NCBI GenBank assembly: GCA_025869365.1
Contig: JAOZVV010000173.1
Span: 62,001 to 126,000 of the forward strand
Length of the DNA: 64,000 bases
DNA from: Pseudonocardia sp.
GTDB lineage: Bacteria; Actinomycetota; Actinomycetes; Mycobacteriales; Pseudonocardiaceae
Direction of reading: 5' to 3'
Shown piece by piece: positions 53,196 through 62,643 of this stretch. A model generated the notes under the pieces. That model saw only the letters and a list, made by a program, of their open reading frames with translations. It did not search any database and was not told the DNA's origin. The number at the start of each line of letters is the position of its first letter. The first letter of the stretch is position 1. A program made the translations under genes and the position numbers.

Positions 53196-53261
53196 CGGTG
53201 TCGTCCCTCCCGCCGGCCGAGGGCGACCGGCCCGCTCCGAGCATAGTTACCGAACGGTCAC

Positions 53262-56200
53262 TCAGGGAACGTCCGCGCCCGGTCCCGCGGCGAGGAGGCC
53301 ACGTTCGTGGGCGAGCGAGACGGCCTCCGTGCGGCTGGCCGCGCCGAGCTTCGCCATCACCCGGGACAGGTGCACGCTGACCGTCTTCTCGCTGATGAAG
53401 AGCTCCTCGCCGACCTGGCGGTTCGTCCGGCCACCGGCCACCAGCGCGAGGACGGCCCGCTCCCGCGGGGTGAACGGGCCGTCCGAGGCGGGCGCGGCCG
53501 GGGCGAGCCGCAACCCCGAGCGGGCGGCGAACCCCCGGACCGCGGTGGCCAGCGGAGCGGCGCCGAGCCTCTCCGCCGCCTCGAGTGCCGCCCGGAGATC
53601 CGCCGTCGCGTCCTCGCGCAACGCGGTGGCCCCGGCCCGCCCGTCCGCACGGTCGCGGCCGGTGTCGACCGCGGCGTCGACCAGCGCCTCCGCCCGGCGG
53701 AGGCGAGCGATCGCCTGCCGGTGGGCATCGAACGCGAACGCCTCCACGACCACGGCCCAGGCCTGCGGGTCCGATCGGCCGTGTACCCGGCCGAGCTCCG
53801 CGCGGACCTGGGCGAGCCACGCCCGGCCCTCGGGCCCGAGCGTCCCGGCCCGGGGCATCCCGTTCGCCGCGACGTTCTCGGCCGCGGCCGCCAGCGCGTC
53901 CGCCGCGGCCAGGTTCTCCGCGGACCGGTCCAGCTCGGCCCGCCCGGCGAGGCCCAGCCCGCAGAGCATGATCTCGGCGAGGTCCAGGGTGAAGACGCGG
54001 CGCAGCCGGGTCAGCGTCCGGTCGATCCGCCGGGCGGCCTCCGCCGGCTCGCCGCGCCAGAGCGCGGACTCGGCGCCCGCGCGCCCGATCAGCAGGAGCA
54101 CCTGGTCGTCGTGGGTGTCCATCGCGACGAGCTCGGCCCACCGCGCCTCGACGTCACGGCCGCGGGCGATCTCCACGAGCAGGCCCGCGGCGGCGAGCCG
54201 GCCCGCGACCGTCGCGGACACCGAGGCCCCGCCGAGCCGGGCGGTGCGCTCCGCGGCGTCCCACTCGCCCGCCATGAAGAGGGTGATCACGTGGGCCACC
54301 CGGAGGTCCATCCCGTACGCGCTCCAGGTGGAGCCGGTCTCCGCGGTCCGCTGCTCCGCCGCGGCGAACTCGGCCGCGGCCTCGGCCAACCGCGTCTCGT
54401 CCAGGAACGAGATGCCGCGGTTGTAGAAGATCCGCAGCTCGACGCCGACGTTCCCGGAACCCCGGGCCAGCGGCAGGGCCTCGGACAGCAGGGCCCGCGA
54501 GTGCTCGGTGCGCCCCGCGTGCTCCTCCGAGACCGCGAGTGTGATCAGCGCATCCGTCTCCGCCGCCGCGATGTCGTGCGGATCGTCGTGCGGCCCGGGT
54601 TCCTCCGGGTCCCCGGAACGGGCCCGGAACAGGGCTGCCGCGGCGCGGGCGATCTGCAGGGCCTCCTCGGCCTCGGCCCGCATCTCGTCCACCTCGTCCG
54701 CCCGCCAGCACGCCCGCGCCAGCACGGCGTGTGCCCAGGCCCGGTCCGCGGACGCCGGCTCGCGCGCCAGCAGGGCGACCGCCTCGCGGGCGACGGCGAG
54801 CGGCTCGTCCCCGTAGTCGTTGCGGTCCAGCAGTCGCATCGCCAGCCGCACCCGGACGTCCGCGGCGCGGTGCGGGTCCTCCTCCGGATCCACCAGCTGC
54901 ACCGCCCGCCGCGCCAGGGCGACCCCCCGGTCCGGGTCCCCGGTGGCGCTCGCGGACCAGGCCGCGGCCAGCGTCACCTGGACCTCGTCCGTGCCGGTGA
55001 CCTGCTCGGGGTCCGGCACCGCGGGCCAGAGCCCGACGGCCCGTTCGGCGTGCACCAGCACCTCCGCCGGCGCACCCTGGCGATCGGCCTCCCGTGCAGC
55101 CCGCACCGACGCGTCGAGGGCCCGCGGCAGGTCGTGCGCGGCGAGGGCGTGCCGGGCCAGCTCGGCGGCGGCGCCCGGCTCGTCCGGTGCCGAGGACAGC
55201 AGCGCGGCATAGCGGCCGTGCAGGCGGCTCCGCTCCCCGGGGAGCAGGTCGTGGTAGACGGCCTCGCGGAGCAGTGCGTGCCGGAACGAGTAGCCCTCGG
55301 CGTACCCCGGTCCGGACTCGGCGACCAGCACGTGCCGGGTGATCGCCTCGCGCAGCGCGGCCTCCAGCGCGTCGACGTCCAGCCCGTCCGTCCCCTGGGC
55401 GCAGATCGCGCCCAGCCGGTCGTGCCGCACCCGTCGCCCGGCCACGGACGCCGCGCGTATCACCTGCTGGACCTGCGCCGGGAGGCGTTCGATGCGCGCG
55501 AGCAGCACGTCCGACAGCGCGCCGGAGAGCTCGCCGGGGGAGCCCGAGTCGTCCCACGCGGTGACGAGTTCCTCGGCGAAGAACGCGTTCCCCTCGCTGC
55601 GCCGGGCCAGCTCGAAGGCGTCGGTCTCGCCGAGCAGGTCCCCGCCCAGCCGCTCGACGAGCTCGACGGCGTCCGCCGGGGGCAGCGGGCCCAGCTCGAG
55701 CCGCTCGACCGCGGGCAGCCGGACGAGCTCCGACAGCGCCGGCCGCAGCGGATGGCGCCGGTGCAGGTCGTCCGTGCGGTAGGTGGCCAGGACCATCAGC
55801 CGCTGGTCGTCCAGCCTGGAGAGCAGGAAGGTCAGCAGGTCCCGGGTGGACCGGTCCGCCCAGTGCAGGTCCTCCAGCAGCAGGAGCACGGGCAGCCGCT
55901 CGGCCGCCGCCTCCAACCCGGAGAGCACGGCGTCGAAGATCCGGAGCTGTCCGAGCTCCCGCTCCTCCCGGGCGCGGGCGTCCGGATGTCCGGTGGGGCT
56001 CAGCCGCAGGAGCTCGGGGCTGTTCTCGGCCAGCTCCGGGCGGGCCGCCAGGAGGCTGCCGACCACCTCGGTGAACGGCAGGTAGGGCAGTGCGGACTCG
56101 GCGGCGTCGATGCAGCGGCCGACGAGCACCAGCGTCGCCGGCCGGGCCTCGTCGAGGAGCTCACCGGCCAGCCGGGACTTGCCCACGCCGGCGTCCCCGC

Positions 56201-56321
56201 CGAGCAGCACCCCGCACGCCGTACCGGACCGGGAACGGGCCAGCGCAGCGGTCAGCGCGGCCCGCTCGGCGCGACGGCCGACCAGGCCGATCCCGACCCC
56301 CGGTCTCGGCACGGTGGTCAT
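53262..56321 (-). CDS. large ATP-binding LuxR-family (LAL/MalT-type) regulator
   Basis: A 1019-residue AAA/STAND-type transcription regulator. Walker [10 protein letters not shown] lies at residues 41-49, Walker B is in [18 protein letters not shown], and long helical TPR-like repeats fill about 400-930. The C-terminal LuxR helix-turn-helix reads [20 protein letters not shown] and [19 protein letters not shown]. The ATG at 56321 overlaps the stop of the bL32-extension gene as ATGA, so its translation is coupled to the zinc-starvation genes upstream. It may control the P450 gene downstream. The upstream in-frame extension is only antisense shadow. Confidence 0.9.
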   Translation of the reverse strand: MTTVPRPGVGIGLVGRRAERAALTAALARSRSGTACGVLLGGDAGVGKSRLAGELLDEARPATLVLVGRCIDAAESALPYLPFTEVVGSLLAARPELAENSPELLRLSPTGHPDARAREERELGQLRIFDAVLSGLEAAAERLPVLLLLEDLHWADRSTRDLLTFLLSRLDDQRLMVLATYRTDDLHRRHPLRPALSELVRLPAVERLELGPLPPADAVELVERLGGDLLGETDAFELARRSEGNAFFAEELVTAWDDSGSPGELSGALSDVLLARIERLPAQVQQVIRAASVAGRRVRHDRLGAICAQGTDGLDVDALEAALREAITRHVLVAESGPGYAEGYSFRHALLREAVYHDLLPGERSRLHGRYAALLSSAPDEPGAAAELARHALAAHDLPRALDASVRAAREADRQGAPAEVLVHAERAVGLWPAVPDPEQVTGTDEVQVTLAAAWSASATGDPDRGVALARRAVQLVDPEEDPHRAADVRVRLAMRLLDRNDYGDEPLAVAREAVALLAREPASADRAWAHAVLARACWRADEVDEMRAEAEEALQIARAAAALFRARSGDPEEPGPHDDPHDIAAAETDALITLAVSEEHAGRTEHSRALLSEALPLARGSGNVGVELRIFYNRGISFLDETRLAEAAAEFAAAEQRTAETGSTWSAYGMDLRVAHVITLFMAGEWDAAERTARLGGASVSATVAGRLAAAGLLVEIARGRDVEARWAELVAMDTHDDQVLLLIGRAGAESALWRGEPAEAARRIDRTLTRLRRVFTLDLAEIMLCGLGLAGRAELDRSAENLAAADALAAAAENVAANGMPRAGTLGPEGRAWLAQVRAELGRVHGRSDPQAWAVVVEAFAFDAHRQAIARLRRAEALVDAAVDTGRDRADGRAGATALREDATADLRAALEAAERLGAAPLATAVRGFAARSGLRLAPAAPASDGPFTPRERAVLALVAGGRTNRQVGEELFISEKTVSVHLSRVMAKLGAASRTEAVSLAHERGLLAAGPGADVP

Positions 56322-56761
56322 GTTTGCACGGCACCCCGACGATTCCGCGCGAGTTGCGGGGCGATGGGCGCCGGGGGCTGCGGGCGCCGGGTGGCCGCCC
56401 GCGCGGCACGGGCCAGGGCGACCAGGCGGGAGCGTGCGGCGTCCGCGAGCATGGCCCGGCGGCGGTCGGCGATCTCGGACTGGAGGAAGTACTCGGTCGT
56501 CATGTCGTCGAGACTCGCGCTGAGGCCCTCCTCCCGGCATCGGGCGATCACGTCGTCCGCGGACCCCGGCCGTCGGGAGTGGGGTAAGGGGTCCCCGCTC
56601 AGGGCCTCAGGAGGCCGCGCGCAGGCCTTCACCAGCCGTCGCGGCACCAGGTGTCGCCGCCCGTCCACCGCGACGGGGACCGGGTCCGGGCGCTCGGCCT
56701 TCCGGTTCGCCCGCCGGCTGCGGGTGTTCGAGGGGGACGTGCGGCCCTTCGGGACGGCCAT
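56318..56761 (-). CDS. rpmF: cysteine-free (C-minus) ribosomal protein bL32 with unusual C-terminal extension
   Basis: The first 55 or so residues are bL32: [19 protein letters not shown], then [19 protein letters not shown], the zinc-independent type lacking the four-cysteine ribbon. Normal C-minus bL32 ends near there; here the frame continues for about 90 residues to 56318. The first part of the extension is low-complexity and contains a rare TTA codon (56585-56587). The last 61 residues (from an ATG at 56503) are a helical, Ala/Arg-rich peptide. A TGA in the +1 frame at the expected bL32 end suggests a frameshift fused two genes. TGATG overlap with MRF upstream. Confidence 0.75.
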   Translation of the reverse strand: MAVPKGRTSPSNTRSRRANRKAERPDPVPVAVDGRRHLVPRRLVKACARPPEALSGDPLPHSRRPGSADDVIARCREEGLSASLDDMTTEYFLQSEIADRRRAMLADAARSRLVALARAARAATRRPQPPAPIAPQLARNRRGAVQT

Positions 56762-58023
56762 CAGGGTGTCTCCCCGGCGCGGTGCCCGGGCAGGTGGTCG
56801 GGCAGGTGGTCGGTCGTCGCCGAGAGATCGGCCGTCGGCTCGCAGGGATCGGTGTGCCACCAGCCGAAGGGGTCGGGCAGGACCCGCCAGGCGGCCGGGC
56901 CGCCGGCCAGCTCGTCGTCGGTCAGGAGAGCGCCGTGCAGGGCGGTGTCGAGGACGTCGATCCCGTCCGCGTCGAGGTCGTGGGCCAGGACGACCAGGTC
57001 CTGGGCGCGGTCGCCGAAGTCCGGGTGCCAGCCGAGGGCGGCCAGCGCGCGCCGTTCCCGGGGGACGTGCTCCCACGCGTCGGCCTCCTGCGCCGCGAGC
57101 CATTCGCCGACATGCCCGACGCGCAGCCCGCCGCCCGCGGACTCGACCCACAACACGTCGTCCGGGCGGGTGGCGAGCCAGATCCGTCCACGGGTGCGCA
57201 CCACCCCGTCCAGGAGCAGGTCGATCGCGTCGTGGAGCCGCCCCGGGTGGAAGGGGCGACGTGCGGAGAACACGTGCAGCCGGACACCGCAGTCCGGCGT
57301 CAGCGGAGGTGCGCCGCGGAGCAGGGGGCCGTGGACGTCGTCCGGGACGCCGCGCCGTGCGGCCGCGGGCAGGTCGTCGAGGTCGAGGACGGCCGCGTCC
57401 AGCTCGGCGAGCGGGATCCGCGCCGCGGCGGGCGCCAGCCTGGCCAGGACGGCGTCGAGGCGGGCGAGCTCCCAGGCCTCGGCGCTGCCGGTCCGCACGA
57501 TCAGGTCCGCGAACTCCGCCTGGCCGACGGCCACCTGGGCGAGCGTGCGCTCGTCGTCCGGCAGCTCGGCGAGCCCCCGGTCCCGGACGGGGCCGTCGCC
57601 GGCCGCGTCGTCGAGCCAGGTCCGGGCGTCGACGACGGTGAGGACGCCGCGCAGGTCCACGAGGTCGGTGAGCACGACGCCGTCGACGAGGACGTGCCGC
57701 AGCGCCCAGCAGACCTGCTCGGGCTCCAGCGCCGGATCGAGGTGCAGCACGACCCGGCGCACCGTTCCGGCCAGCGCCCTGAGCTGCGGCAACAGGTCCT
57801 CCCGCAGCGTGCAGGAGACGCAGCCGTGGGTGAGGTGCAGGTCCGTCCAGGTGTCCGTTCCGGGGCCTCGGACACGACGGTGGACGGTGCCCGAGGCGAC
57901 GTCGCGCAGGTCGTGGTGCAGCACGACGGCCTCGGGGTCCGCCGCGAGGATGCGGAGGATCGTCCGCTCGACGCCGGTGGGCGGCAGCCCGGCCAGGACG
58001 AGCAGCTCGGTGGGAGGGGGCAC
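56761..58023 (-). CDS. mrf: ribosome hibernation factor-recruiting GTPase MRF (COG0523-like)
   Basis: About 420 residues, closely matching the mycobacterial MRF (Rv0106 type), which recruits the hibernation factor to zinc-depleted, cysteine-free ribosomes. Shared stretches are [48 protein letters not shown] and [16 protein letters not shown]. As in MRF, the GxxGxGKT Walker A of CobW-type GTPases is not intact ([14 protein letters not shown]). GTG 58023 was chosen because AAGGAG stands six bases upstream; the GTG at 58053 lies upstream of that site. It is divergent from the alternative ribosomal protein genes across one Zur-like box, and its stop overlaps the bL32 start. Confidence 0.92.
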   Translation of the reverse strand: MPPPTELLVLAGLPPTGVERTILRILAADPEAVVLHHDLRDVASGTVHRRVRGPGTDTWTDLHLTHGCVSCTLREDLLPQLRALAGTVRRVVLHLDPALEPEQVCWALRHVLVDGVVLTDLVDLRGVLTVVDARTWLDDAAGDGPVRDRGLAELPDDERTLAQVAVGQAEFADLIVRTGSAEAWELARLDAVLARLAPAAARIPLAELDAAVLDLDDLPAAARRGVPDDVHGPLLRGAPPLTPDCGVRLHVFSARRPFHPGRLHDAIDLLLDGVVRTRGRIWLATRPDDVLWVESAGGGLRVGHVGEWLAAQEADAWEHVPRERRALAALGWHPDFGDRAQDLVVLAHDLDADGIDVLDTALHGALLTDDELAGGPAAWRVLPDPFGWWHTDPCEPTADLSATTDHLPDHLPGHRAGETP

Positions 58024-58077
58024 GGGGTTCTCCTTCTGCGGGGACGGGAACACGGGGGTTCAGCCTGCTGTTACTGT

Positions 58078-58098
58078 AAATGAAAATCAATGTCGTTT
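58078..58098. promoter_or_regulatory. putative Zur box in the divergent zinc-starvation promoter
   Basis: A 21-bp dyad: left part AAATGAAAATC, right part AATGTCGTTT, with pairs matching at AAA/TTT, GA/TC and alternating inner positions. It resembles the TGAAAATNATTTTCA-type Zur site of actinobacteria. It lies between MRF (minus) and bL33 (plus), so one zinc-loaded repressor dimer or two could silence both arms. It is strikingly AT-rich for this genome. Confidence 0.75.
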
Positions 58099-58113
58099 GA
58101 CGAGGAGGGTGGC

Positions 58114-58278
58114 ATGGCCCGCAACCAGCTCCGGCCGATCGTGCGGTTGCGCTCGACGGAGGGCACCGGCACGACCTACGTGACCCGCAAGAACCGGCGC
58201 AGCGACCCGGACCGGATGGTCCTGCGCAAGTACGATCCGGCGGTCCGCCGGCACGTCGACTTCCGCGAGGAGCGCTGA
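58114..58278 (+). CDS. rpmG: cysteine-free ribosomal protein bL33 (C-minus paralogue)
   Basis: A 54-residue bL33 without any cysteine: [20 protein letters not shown] is the family core and the protein ends VDFREER. It replaces the zinc-binding bL33 (encoded at 59219) when zinc is scarce. ATG 58114 follows GAGGAGGG by six bases, which decides against the in-frame ATG at 58090 that overlaps the Zur-like box. It is the first gene of the alternative ribosomal protein operon. Confidence 0.93.
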   Translation: MARNQLRPIVRLRSTEGTGTTYVTRKNRRSDPDRMVLRKYDPAVRRHVDFREER

Positions 58279-58279
58279 C

Positions 58280-58528
58280 GTGGCACCTCGCCCGGAGCGC
58301 ACCGGTCGTCCGCTGCGCAGGAAGGTCAACCCGCTGCACCAGCGGCGGATCACCGAGGTGGACTGGAAGGATGCCGCGCTGCTGCGCACCTTCATCTCCG
58401 ACCGCGGCAAGATCCGCGCCCGCCGGGTGACGGGGCTGACGCCGCAGCAGCAGCGGCAGGTGGCCGTCGCGATCCGGAACGCGCGCGAGATGGCGCTGCT
58501 GCCCTACCCGCACGCCGGGCGGGGGTGA
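58280..58528 (+). CDS. rpsR: cysteine-free ribosomal protein bS18 (C-minus paralogue)
   Basis: An 82-residue small-subunit protein: [20 protein letters not shown] and [20 protein letters not shown] are the bS18 core, and the end is REMALLPYP. No cysteine is present, unlike the zinc-type bS18. The GTG start is one base after the bL33 stop. It is expected to be made under zinc limitation with its neighbours. Confidence 0.94.
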   Translation: MAPRPERTGRPLRRKVNPLHQRRITEVDWKDAALLRTFISDRGKIRARRVTGLTPQQQRQVAVAIRNAREMALLPYPHAGRG

Positions 58529-58770
58529 CGGCCGTGTCCCGCAGATGCCGGCTGACCGGCCGCGAGCCGGGCTTCGGGCGGACCGTGTCCCACTCGAACC
58601 GGCGTACCGCACGCCGGTTCGACCCGAACGTGCAGTCCCGCCGCTACTGGCTGGCGTCGGAGCGTCGGTTCGTCCGGCTCCGGCTCTCGGTGAAGGGGAT
58701 CAGGACGGTGGACCGGATCGGCGTCGAGGCCGCCGTGGCCCGGATCCGTGCCACGGGGGAGAAGGTCTGA
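58525..58770 (+). CDS. rpmB: ribosomal protein bL28 (zinc-independent type)
   Basis: An 81-residue bL28: [20 protein letters not shown] begins the fold and [13 protein letters not shown] continues it. A single cysteine remains, so the paired cysteines of the zinc-type protein are absent. GTG 58525 overlaps the bS18 stop as GTGA. It ends the operon before a strong GC-rich hairpin. The alternative uS14 gene usually found beside these three is missing here. Confidence 0.92.
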   Translation: MTAVSRRCRLTGREPGFGRTVSHSNRRTARRFDPNVQSRRYWLASERRFVRLRLSVKGIRTVDRIGVEAAVARIRATGEKV

Positions 58771-58790
58771 CGCCCGGGATCGCAGGGGAG

Positions 58791-58836
58791 GTCCCGGCCC
58801 GGCCCGGCGCGCCCACGGGGGTGCCGGGCCCGGGAC
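58791..58836 (+). terminator. GC-rich terminator after the alternative ribosomal protein operon
   Basis: GTCCCGGCCCGGC pairs with GCCGGGCCCGGGAC allowing a small bulge, with a loop of about 20 bases. It begins 21 bases after the bL28 stop. No T-tract, as is common in high-GC actinobacteria. Confidence 0.6.
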
Positions 58837-58997
58837 GGGGCCGCGACCCGTGGCGGGGCGCTGCACGTCCCGGCACCCCCCGTGACCAGCCCGAACGGGA
58901 AGGTCCACCCCCGGATTTCGGTACCGTGTGCGAGGTTGTGTAGTCTTGTCGAGGCCCACCGGGGAGAAGCAGTCGAACTCGTCGGGAAGGCCATGCC

Positions 58998-59073
58998 GCC
59001 CCTTTAGCTCAGTCGGCAGAGCGTCTCCATGGTAAGGAGAAGGTCTACGGTTCGATTCCGTAAAGGGGCTCCA
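58998..59073 (+). tRNA. tRNA-Thr (GGT)
   Basis: The acceptor GCCCCTT pairs with AAGGGGC, the anticodon loop CATGGTAAG reads GGT, and the T-loop is GTTCGATTC. Encoded CCA at 59071-59073. Confidence 0.96.
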
Positions 59074-59100
59074 GCGAAGCGGCAGTGACGGGCTTCGCAT

Positions 59101-59176
59101 GGCGGCGTAGCTCAGTCGGTAGAGCAAGCGGCTCATAATCGCTGTGTCGCCGGTTCAAGTCCGGCCGCCGCTACCA
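59101..59176 (+). tRNA. tRNA-Met (CAT), elongator type
   Basis: The acceptor GGCGGCG pairs with CGCCGCT (first pair G-T), the anticodon loop CTCATAA reads CAT, the T-loop is GTTCAAGTC, and CCA is encoded at 59174-59176. The anticodon stem lacks the three G-C pairs of initiators, so it should be elongator tRNA-Met; a CAT tRNA modified for isoleucine is less likely. Confidence 0.93.
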
Positions 59177-59218
59177 CACCGATCTGACTTTTGAAGTACC
59201 TGCTGGGAGGCACCTCCG

Positions 59219-59386
59219 ATGGGCAAGGCCACCGACGTTAGGCCCAAGATCACGCTGGCCTGCGAGGAGTGCAAGCACCGGAACTACATCACCAAGAAGA
59301 ACCGGCGCAACGACCCCGACCGCCTCGAGGTCAAGAAGTTCTGCCCGAACTGCAAGACGCACCGGGCGCACCGCGAGACCCGCTGA
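59219..59386 (+). CDS. rpmG: zinc-type (C-plus) ribosomal protein bL33
   Basis: A 55-residue bL33 with two CxxC pairs, [12 protein letters not shown] and [11 protein letters not shown], forming the zinc site. The core [16 protein letters not shown] is shared with the cysteine-free paralogue at 58114. ATG 59219 follows TGGGAGG. It opens the rpmG-hadA-hadB unit directly after tRNA-Met, the order known in mycobacteria. Both forms of bL33 are thus encoded within 1.2 kb. Confidence 0.95.
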   Translation: MGKATDVRPKITLACEECKHRNYITKKNRRNDPDRLEVKKFCPNCKTHRAHRETR

Positions 59387-59389
59387 CGC

Positions 59390-59833
59390 GTGCCCGACGA
59401 GTCCTACGTCGGCCGCTCGCTCCCGACCGCCGGCCCGTTCCAGGTCGGCCGGGAGAAGATCCGCGAGTTCGCCACCGCCATCGGTGACGACGCGCGGATC
59501 TTTCACGATGTCGAGGCCGCCCGAGCAGCCGGACACCCCGATCTGGTCGCTCCGCCGACCTTCTCGGTGTCCTTCACCATGCCGCTGCTCGAGGCGTTCC
59601 TCCGTGATCCCGCCTTCGGGTGGGACTACACGCGCATGGTCCACGGTGACCAGCGCATCACGTTCCACCGGCCGATCCACGCCGGGGACGAACTCTTCAC
59701 CACGGTCGTCGTCGACGATCTCCGGAGCCGCGCCGGCAGTCACATGCTGACGGTCCGCTGCGAGATCGTGGACTCCGCGGACACCCCGGTCGCCACCACG
59801 ACCGCGCTCCTCGTCACCCAGGCGCAGTCATGA
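59390..59833 (+). CDS. hadA: (3R)-hydroxyacyl-ACP dehydratase subunit HadA
   Basis: A 147-residue hotdog protein with an N-terminal MaoC-like domain: VGRSLPTAGPFQVGREKIRE and the FATAIGDDARIFHD stretch. HadA is the substrate-binding subunit that pairs with HadB in the FAS-II dehydration step; in mycobacteria this makes mycolic acid precursors. GTG 59390 follows the bL33 stop by three bases. It overlaps hadB by ATGA. Confidence 0.93.
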   Translation: MPDESYVGRSLPTAGPFQVGREKIREFATAIGDDARIFHDVEAARAAGHPDLVAPPTFSVSFTMPLLEAFLRDPAFGWDYTRMVHGDQRITFHRPIHAGDELFTTVVVDDLRSRAGSHMLTVRCEIVDSADTPVATTTALLVTQAQS

Positions 59834-60252
59834 GCGACATCGCCAAGGGGGACGAGCTCCCCGCGCTGCAGGTGCATCTCACCCGGGCGGACCTGGTCCG
59901 CTACGCCGGTGCCTCCGGGGACTTCAACCCGATCCACTGGAGCGAGCGCATCGCCACCGGCGCGGGGCTGCCCGGCGTCATCGCCCACGGGATGCTGACC
60001 ATGGCCACCGCGGGCCGGCTCGTCACGAACTGGATCGGGGACCCCACCGCGATCCGGACGTTCGGCGTCCGCTTCACCCGCCCGGTTCTCGTCCCGGACG
60101 ACGACGAGGGCGCCCTGGTGGACATCACCGGCGTGGTCGGTGAGGTCACCGAATCGGACGGCGCGCGCATCGCCCGGGTGGACATCACCGCGAAGTTCGA
60201 CGGCAAGACCGTGCTCGGCCGAGCCTCGGCCGAGGTCCGCCTGCCTTCCTGA
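59830..60252 (+). CDS. hadB: (3R)-hydroxyacyl-ACP dehydratase subunit HadB
   Basis: The catalytic partner of HadA, 140 residues, MaoC/hydratase-2 fold. The active-site Asp and His lie in ASGDFNPIHWSERIA near residues 31-36, followed by GVIAHGMLTMATAGRLV. ATG 59830 overlaps the hadA stop. The third subunit gene, hadC, which follows in mycobacteria, is absent; a 69-residue protein gene follows instead. This suggests a single HadAB dimer. Confidence 0.94.
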   Translation: MSDIAKGDELPALQVHLTRADLVRYAGASGDFNPIHWSERIATGAGLPGVIAHGMLTMATAGRLVTNWIGDPTAIRTFGVRFTRPVLVPDDDEGALVDITGVVGEVTESDGARIARVDITAKFDGKTVLGRASAEVRLPS

Positions 60253-60309
60253 GCCGTCGGGCGCGCGGGTCACCCGTCCGGCGTGCCTCGGTTGCCGCAA
60301 TCCCCCGAT

Positions 60310-60344
60310 GTCGAGATGCTGCAGATCACACCGCACATCTCGAC
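60310..60344. promoter_or_regulatory. 9-bp inverted repeat before the 69-residue gene
   Basis: GTCGAGATG (60310-60318) and CATCTCGAC (60336-60344) are perfect complements separated by 17 bases, ending six bases before the Shine-Dalgarno GGGAGG of the gene at 60360. It is either an operator or an mRNA leader hairpin. Confidence 0.45.
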
Positions 60345-60359
60345 TCCGGGAGGTTCAGC

Positions 60360-60569
60360 GTGAAGTTCGGCAAGCTCGTGGACAAGGCGTGGGAGGACAA
60401 GACGGCCGCGGAGATCCTGGCCGCTCCACCATCGGCTCTCGAGGGACTCACCGAGAAGCACGACGAGCAGCTCGCGGCCCTCGGGATCAAGACGATCGGC
60501 GATCTCGGCAAGTGGAAGTACGCGAGGCGTGCGGCCGCCCTGGCGGATCTGGCCGACACCGACAAGTAG
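60360..60569 (+). CDS. small helix-hairpin-helix-like protein of unknown function
   Basis: A 69-residue soluble protein starting MKFGKLVDKAWEDKTAAEIL, then SALEGLTEKHDEQLAALGIK and TIGDLGKWKYARRAAALADL. The EGLTEKHDEQLAALGIKTIGDL part looks like a helix-hairpin-helix (GLT/LGIKTIxDL pattern), as in DNA-binding or nuclease-associated modules. GTG 60360 is preceded by GGGAGG. A dyad lies in the leader and a strong terminator follows. The function is not known. Confidence 0.75.
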   Translation: MKFGKLVDKAWEDKTAAEILAAPPSALEGLTEKHDEQLAALGIKTIGDLGKWKYARRAAALADLADTDK

Positions 60570-60580
60570 GCAGGAACGAC

Positions 60581-60609
60581 GGGGCGGGCACCGATCCGGT
60601 GCCCGCCCC
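60581..60609. terminator. bidirectional terminator between convergent genes
   Basis: GGGGCGGGCACCG (60581-60593) pairs perfectly with CGGTGCCCGCCCC (60597-60609) around a 3-base loop, between the 69-residue gene and the aminotransferase gene ending at 60627. Confidence 0.85.
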
Positions 60610-60626
60610 TCGTCCGCGCGTCGGGG

Positions 60627-61865
60627 CTACTTCGCCTCGGCCAGCAGGGCGCCCATGCGGGTGACGCCGGTGCGCAGGTCCTCGTCCCCCAGGGCGTAGG
60701 ACAGGCGGAAGAAGCCCGGGGTGCCGAAGGCCTCGCCCGGGACGACCGCGACCTCGGCGTGCTCCAGCACCGCCGCGGCCAGGTCCAGGCTGGTCTCGAT
60801 CTTCTGCCCGCGGATCTCCTTGCCGAACAGCCCGTGCACGTCCGGGTAGGCGTAGAACGCCCCCTTCGGCGTCGGGCACTCGACGCCCGGGATCGCCGAG
60901 AGCAGCTCGACGATCAGGCGCCGGCGCCGGTCGAACGCGGTCTTCATCTCCGCCACCTCGTCCAGGGAGCCGGTGAGCGCCTCCACCGCCGCGCGCTGGG
61001 ACACGTTCGCGACGTTCGACGACAGGTGGCTCTGCAGGTTCGTCGCCGCCTTGATGACGTCCGTCGGGCCGATCATCCAGCCCACCCGCCACCCGGTCAT
61101 CGCGTAGGTCTTGGCGACGCCATTGAGGACGACGCACTGCTCGGCCAGCTCGGGCACGGCCACCGGCATGGAGACGACCTCGGCGCCGTCGTAGACGAGG
61201 TGCTCGTAGATCTCGTCCGTCACGACCCAGATCCCGTGCTCGACGGCCCAGCGGCCGACGGCCTCGGTGAGCTCACGGGAGGCGACGGCGCCGGTGGGGT
61301 TCGACGGCGAGCACCACAGCAGCACCTTGGTGTTCTCGGTGCGCGCGGCCTCGAGCTGCTCGACGCTCGGCATGTAGTCCTGGTCCGGCCCGGTCACGAC
61401 GACCTTGGACACGCCGCCGGCGAGGGCGATCGCCTCCGGATAGGTCGTCCAGTACGGGGCGGGGAGGATGACCTCGTCGCCCGGGTCCAGCAGCGTCGCG
61501 AAGGTCTGGTACACGGCCTGCTTGCCGCCGTTGGTGACGAGCACCTGGTTCGCGGCGATCTCGTAGCCGGAGTCCCGCTTCGTCTTCGCCACGATCGCGG
61601 CCTTGAGCTCGGGGAGCCCCCCGGCGGGGGAGTAGCGGTGGTTCTTCGGGTCCGCCGCCGCGGCCTGAGCGGCCTCGACGATCGCCGGCGGCGTCGGGAA
61701 GTCCGGCTCGCCGGCGCCGAACCCGATGACCGGGCGGCCCTCCGCCTTGAGTGCCTTGGCCTTGGCGTCGACCGCGAGCGTGGCGGACTCGGCGATGCCG
61801 CCGATCCGGGCCGAGATCCTGGGCTTCGTTGCGTGGGCAGTCCCTGCCGTCGTAGCTGTGGCCAT
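60627..61865 (-). CDS. aspC: pyridoxal phosphate-dependent aspartate aminotransferase (class I)
   Basis: A 412-residue class I aminotransferase that moves amino groups between aspartate and 2-oxoglutarate. PLP lysine in [37 protein letters not shown] at the start, [20 protein letters not shown] and [16 protein letters not shown] near the end. ATG 61865 lies two bases after TGAGGAC; an upstream GTG at 61883 is possible. It occupies the space where hadC would sit in mycobacteria, in the opposite orientation. Aspartate is the likely but not certain substrate. Confidence 0.93.
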   Translation of the reverse strand: MATATTAGTAHATKPRISARIGGIAESATLAVDAKAKALKAEGRPVIGFGAGEPDFPTPPAIVEAAQAAAADPKNHRYSPAGGLPELKAAIVAKTKRDSGYEIAANQVLVTNGGKQAVYQTFATLLDPGDEVILPAPYWTTYPEAIALAGGVSKVVVTGPDQDYMPSVEQLEAARTENTKVLLWCSPSNPTGAVASRELTEAVGRWAVEHGIWVVTDEIYEHLVYDGAEVVSMPVAVPELAEQCVVLNGVAKTYAMTGWRVGWMIGPTDVIKAATNLQSHLSSNVANVSQRAAVEALTGSLDEVAEMKTAFDRRRRLIVELLSAIPGVECPTPKGAFYAYPDVHGLFGKEIRGQKIETSLDLAAAVLEHAEVAVVPGEAFGTPGFFRLSYALGDEDLRTGVTRMGALLAEAK

Positions 61866-62041
61866 GTCCTCAGTCTCGCGCACCCGGCGTACGCTCCCGC
61901 CAGCGGGTTTCGCACCGCGGGCACCCGGCCGGGTCCCGCGTCCGGCCCCGTCCGGCGTGAGGGTAGACTGCTCCTAGCCGGGCACGCCGGTAGTTCAGGT
62001 GTGCCTGTTCCGCATACGTCCCCGGGCGTCGCGGGACGCGT

Positions 62042-62114
<73 letters not shown>

Positions 62115-62226
62115 CAACATTCGCGGTAGGTGCCTCCGTGGACGGCATGACGGACGAGGACGAGTACGGAACAGTTCGGACGAGTGGGCGCGCCCCAGGC
62201 GCACCCGCAGCTGGAGGACTCAGAAC

Positions 62227-62580
62227 GTGAGCGAGGAGCCGGAGCAGCCCGGGCGGGAACGTCCGAGCACCGCCGCGGACCGACGGGGCAAGCGCGTGTC
62301 CCCGGCGTCCACCGGCGCTGGCGCGGTGGCCACGCCTCGCAAGGGTCGTCCGACGCCGTCGCGGGACGGTCGTACCGAGGGCAAGGCCTCGGTCTTCAGC
62401 CGGTTGGTGCGGTTCATCCGCGAGGTCGTCGCGGAGTTGCGCAAGGTCATCTGGCCCACGCGCAAGCAGGTCGTGACCTACACGATCGTCGTGCTCGTCT
62501 TCGTGTCGTTCATGGTGGCTCTGGTGTCGTTGCTGGACTGGGTGTTCGGGCAGGGCGTGCTGTTCCTGTTCGGCACCTGA
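62227..62580 (+). CDS. secE: preprotein translocase subunit SecE
   Basis: A 117-residue single-helix SecYEG subunit with a long hydrophilic N-terminus. The conserved amphipathic region FIREVVAELRKVIWPTRKQV precedes the membrane helix (about 83-104, VVLVFVSFMVALVSLLD). GTG 62227. The N-terminal 55 residues are variable and disordered-looking, usual in actinobacteria. It is followed by nusG after 63 bp, the conserved order. Confidence 0.95.
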   Translation: MSEEPEQPGRERPSTAADRRGKRVSPASTGAGAVATPRKGRPTPSRDGRTEGKASVFSRLVRFIREVVAELRKVIWPTRKQVVTYTIVVLVFVSFMVALVSLLDWVFGQGVLFLFGT

Positions 62581-62643
62581 GCCCGCTCACCCGGAGAAGA
62601 CCCACCACACAGAGCACGACGTGACGAAGGAAGCGAGACGCAC

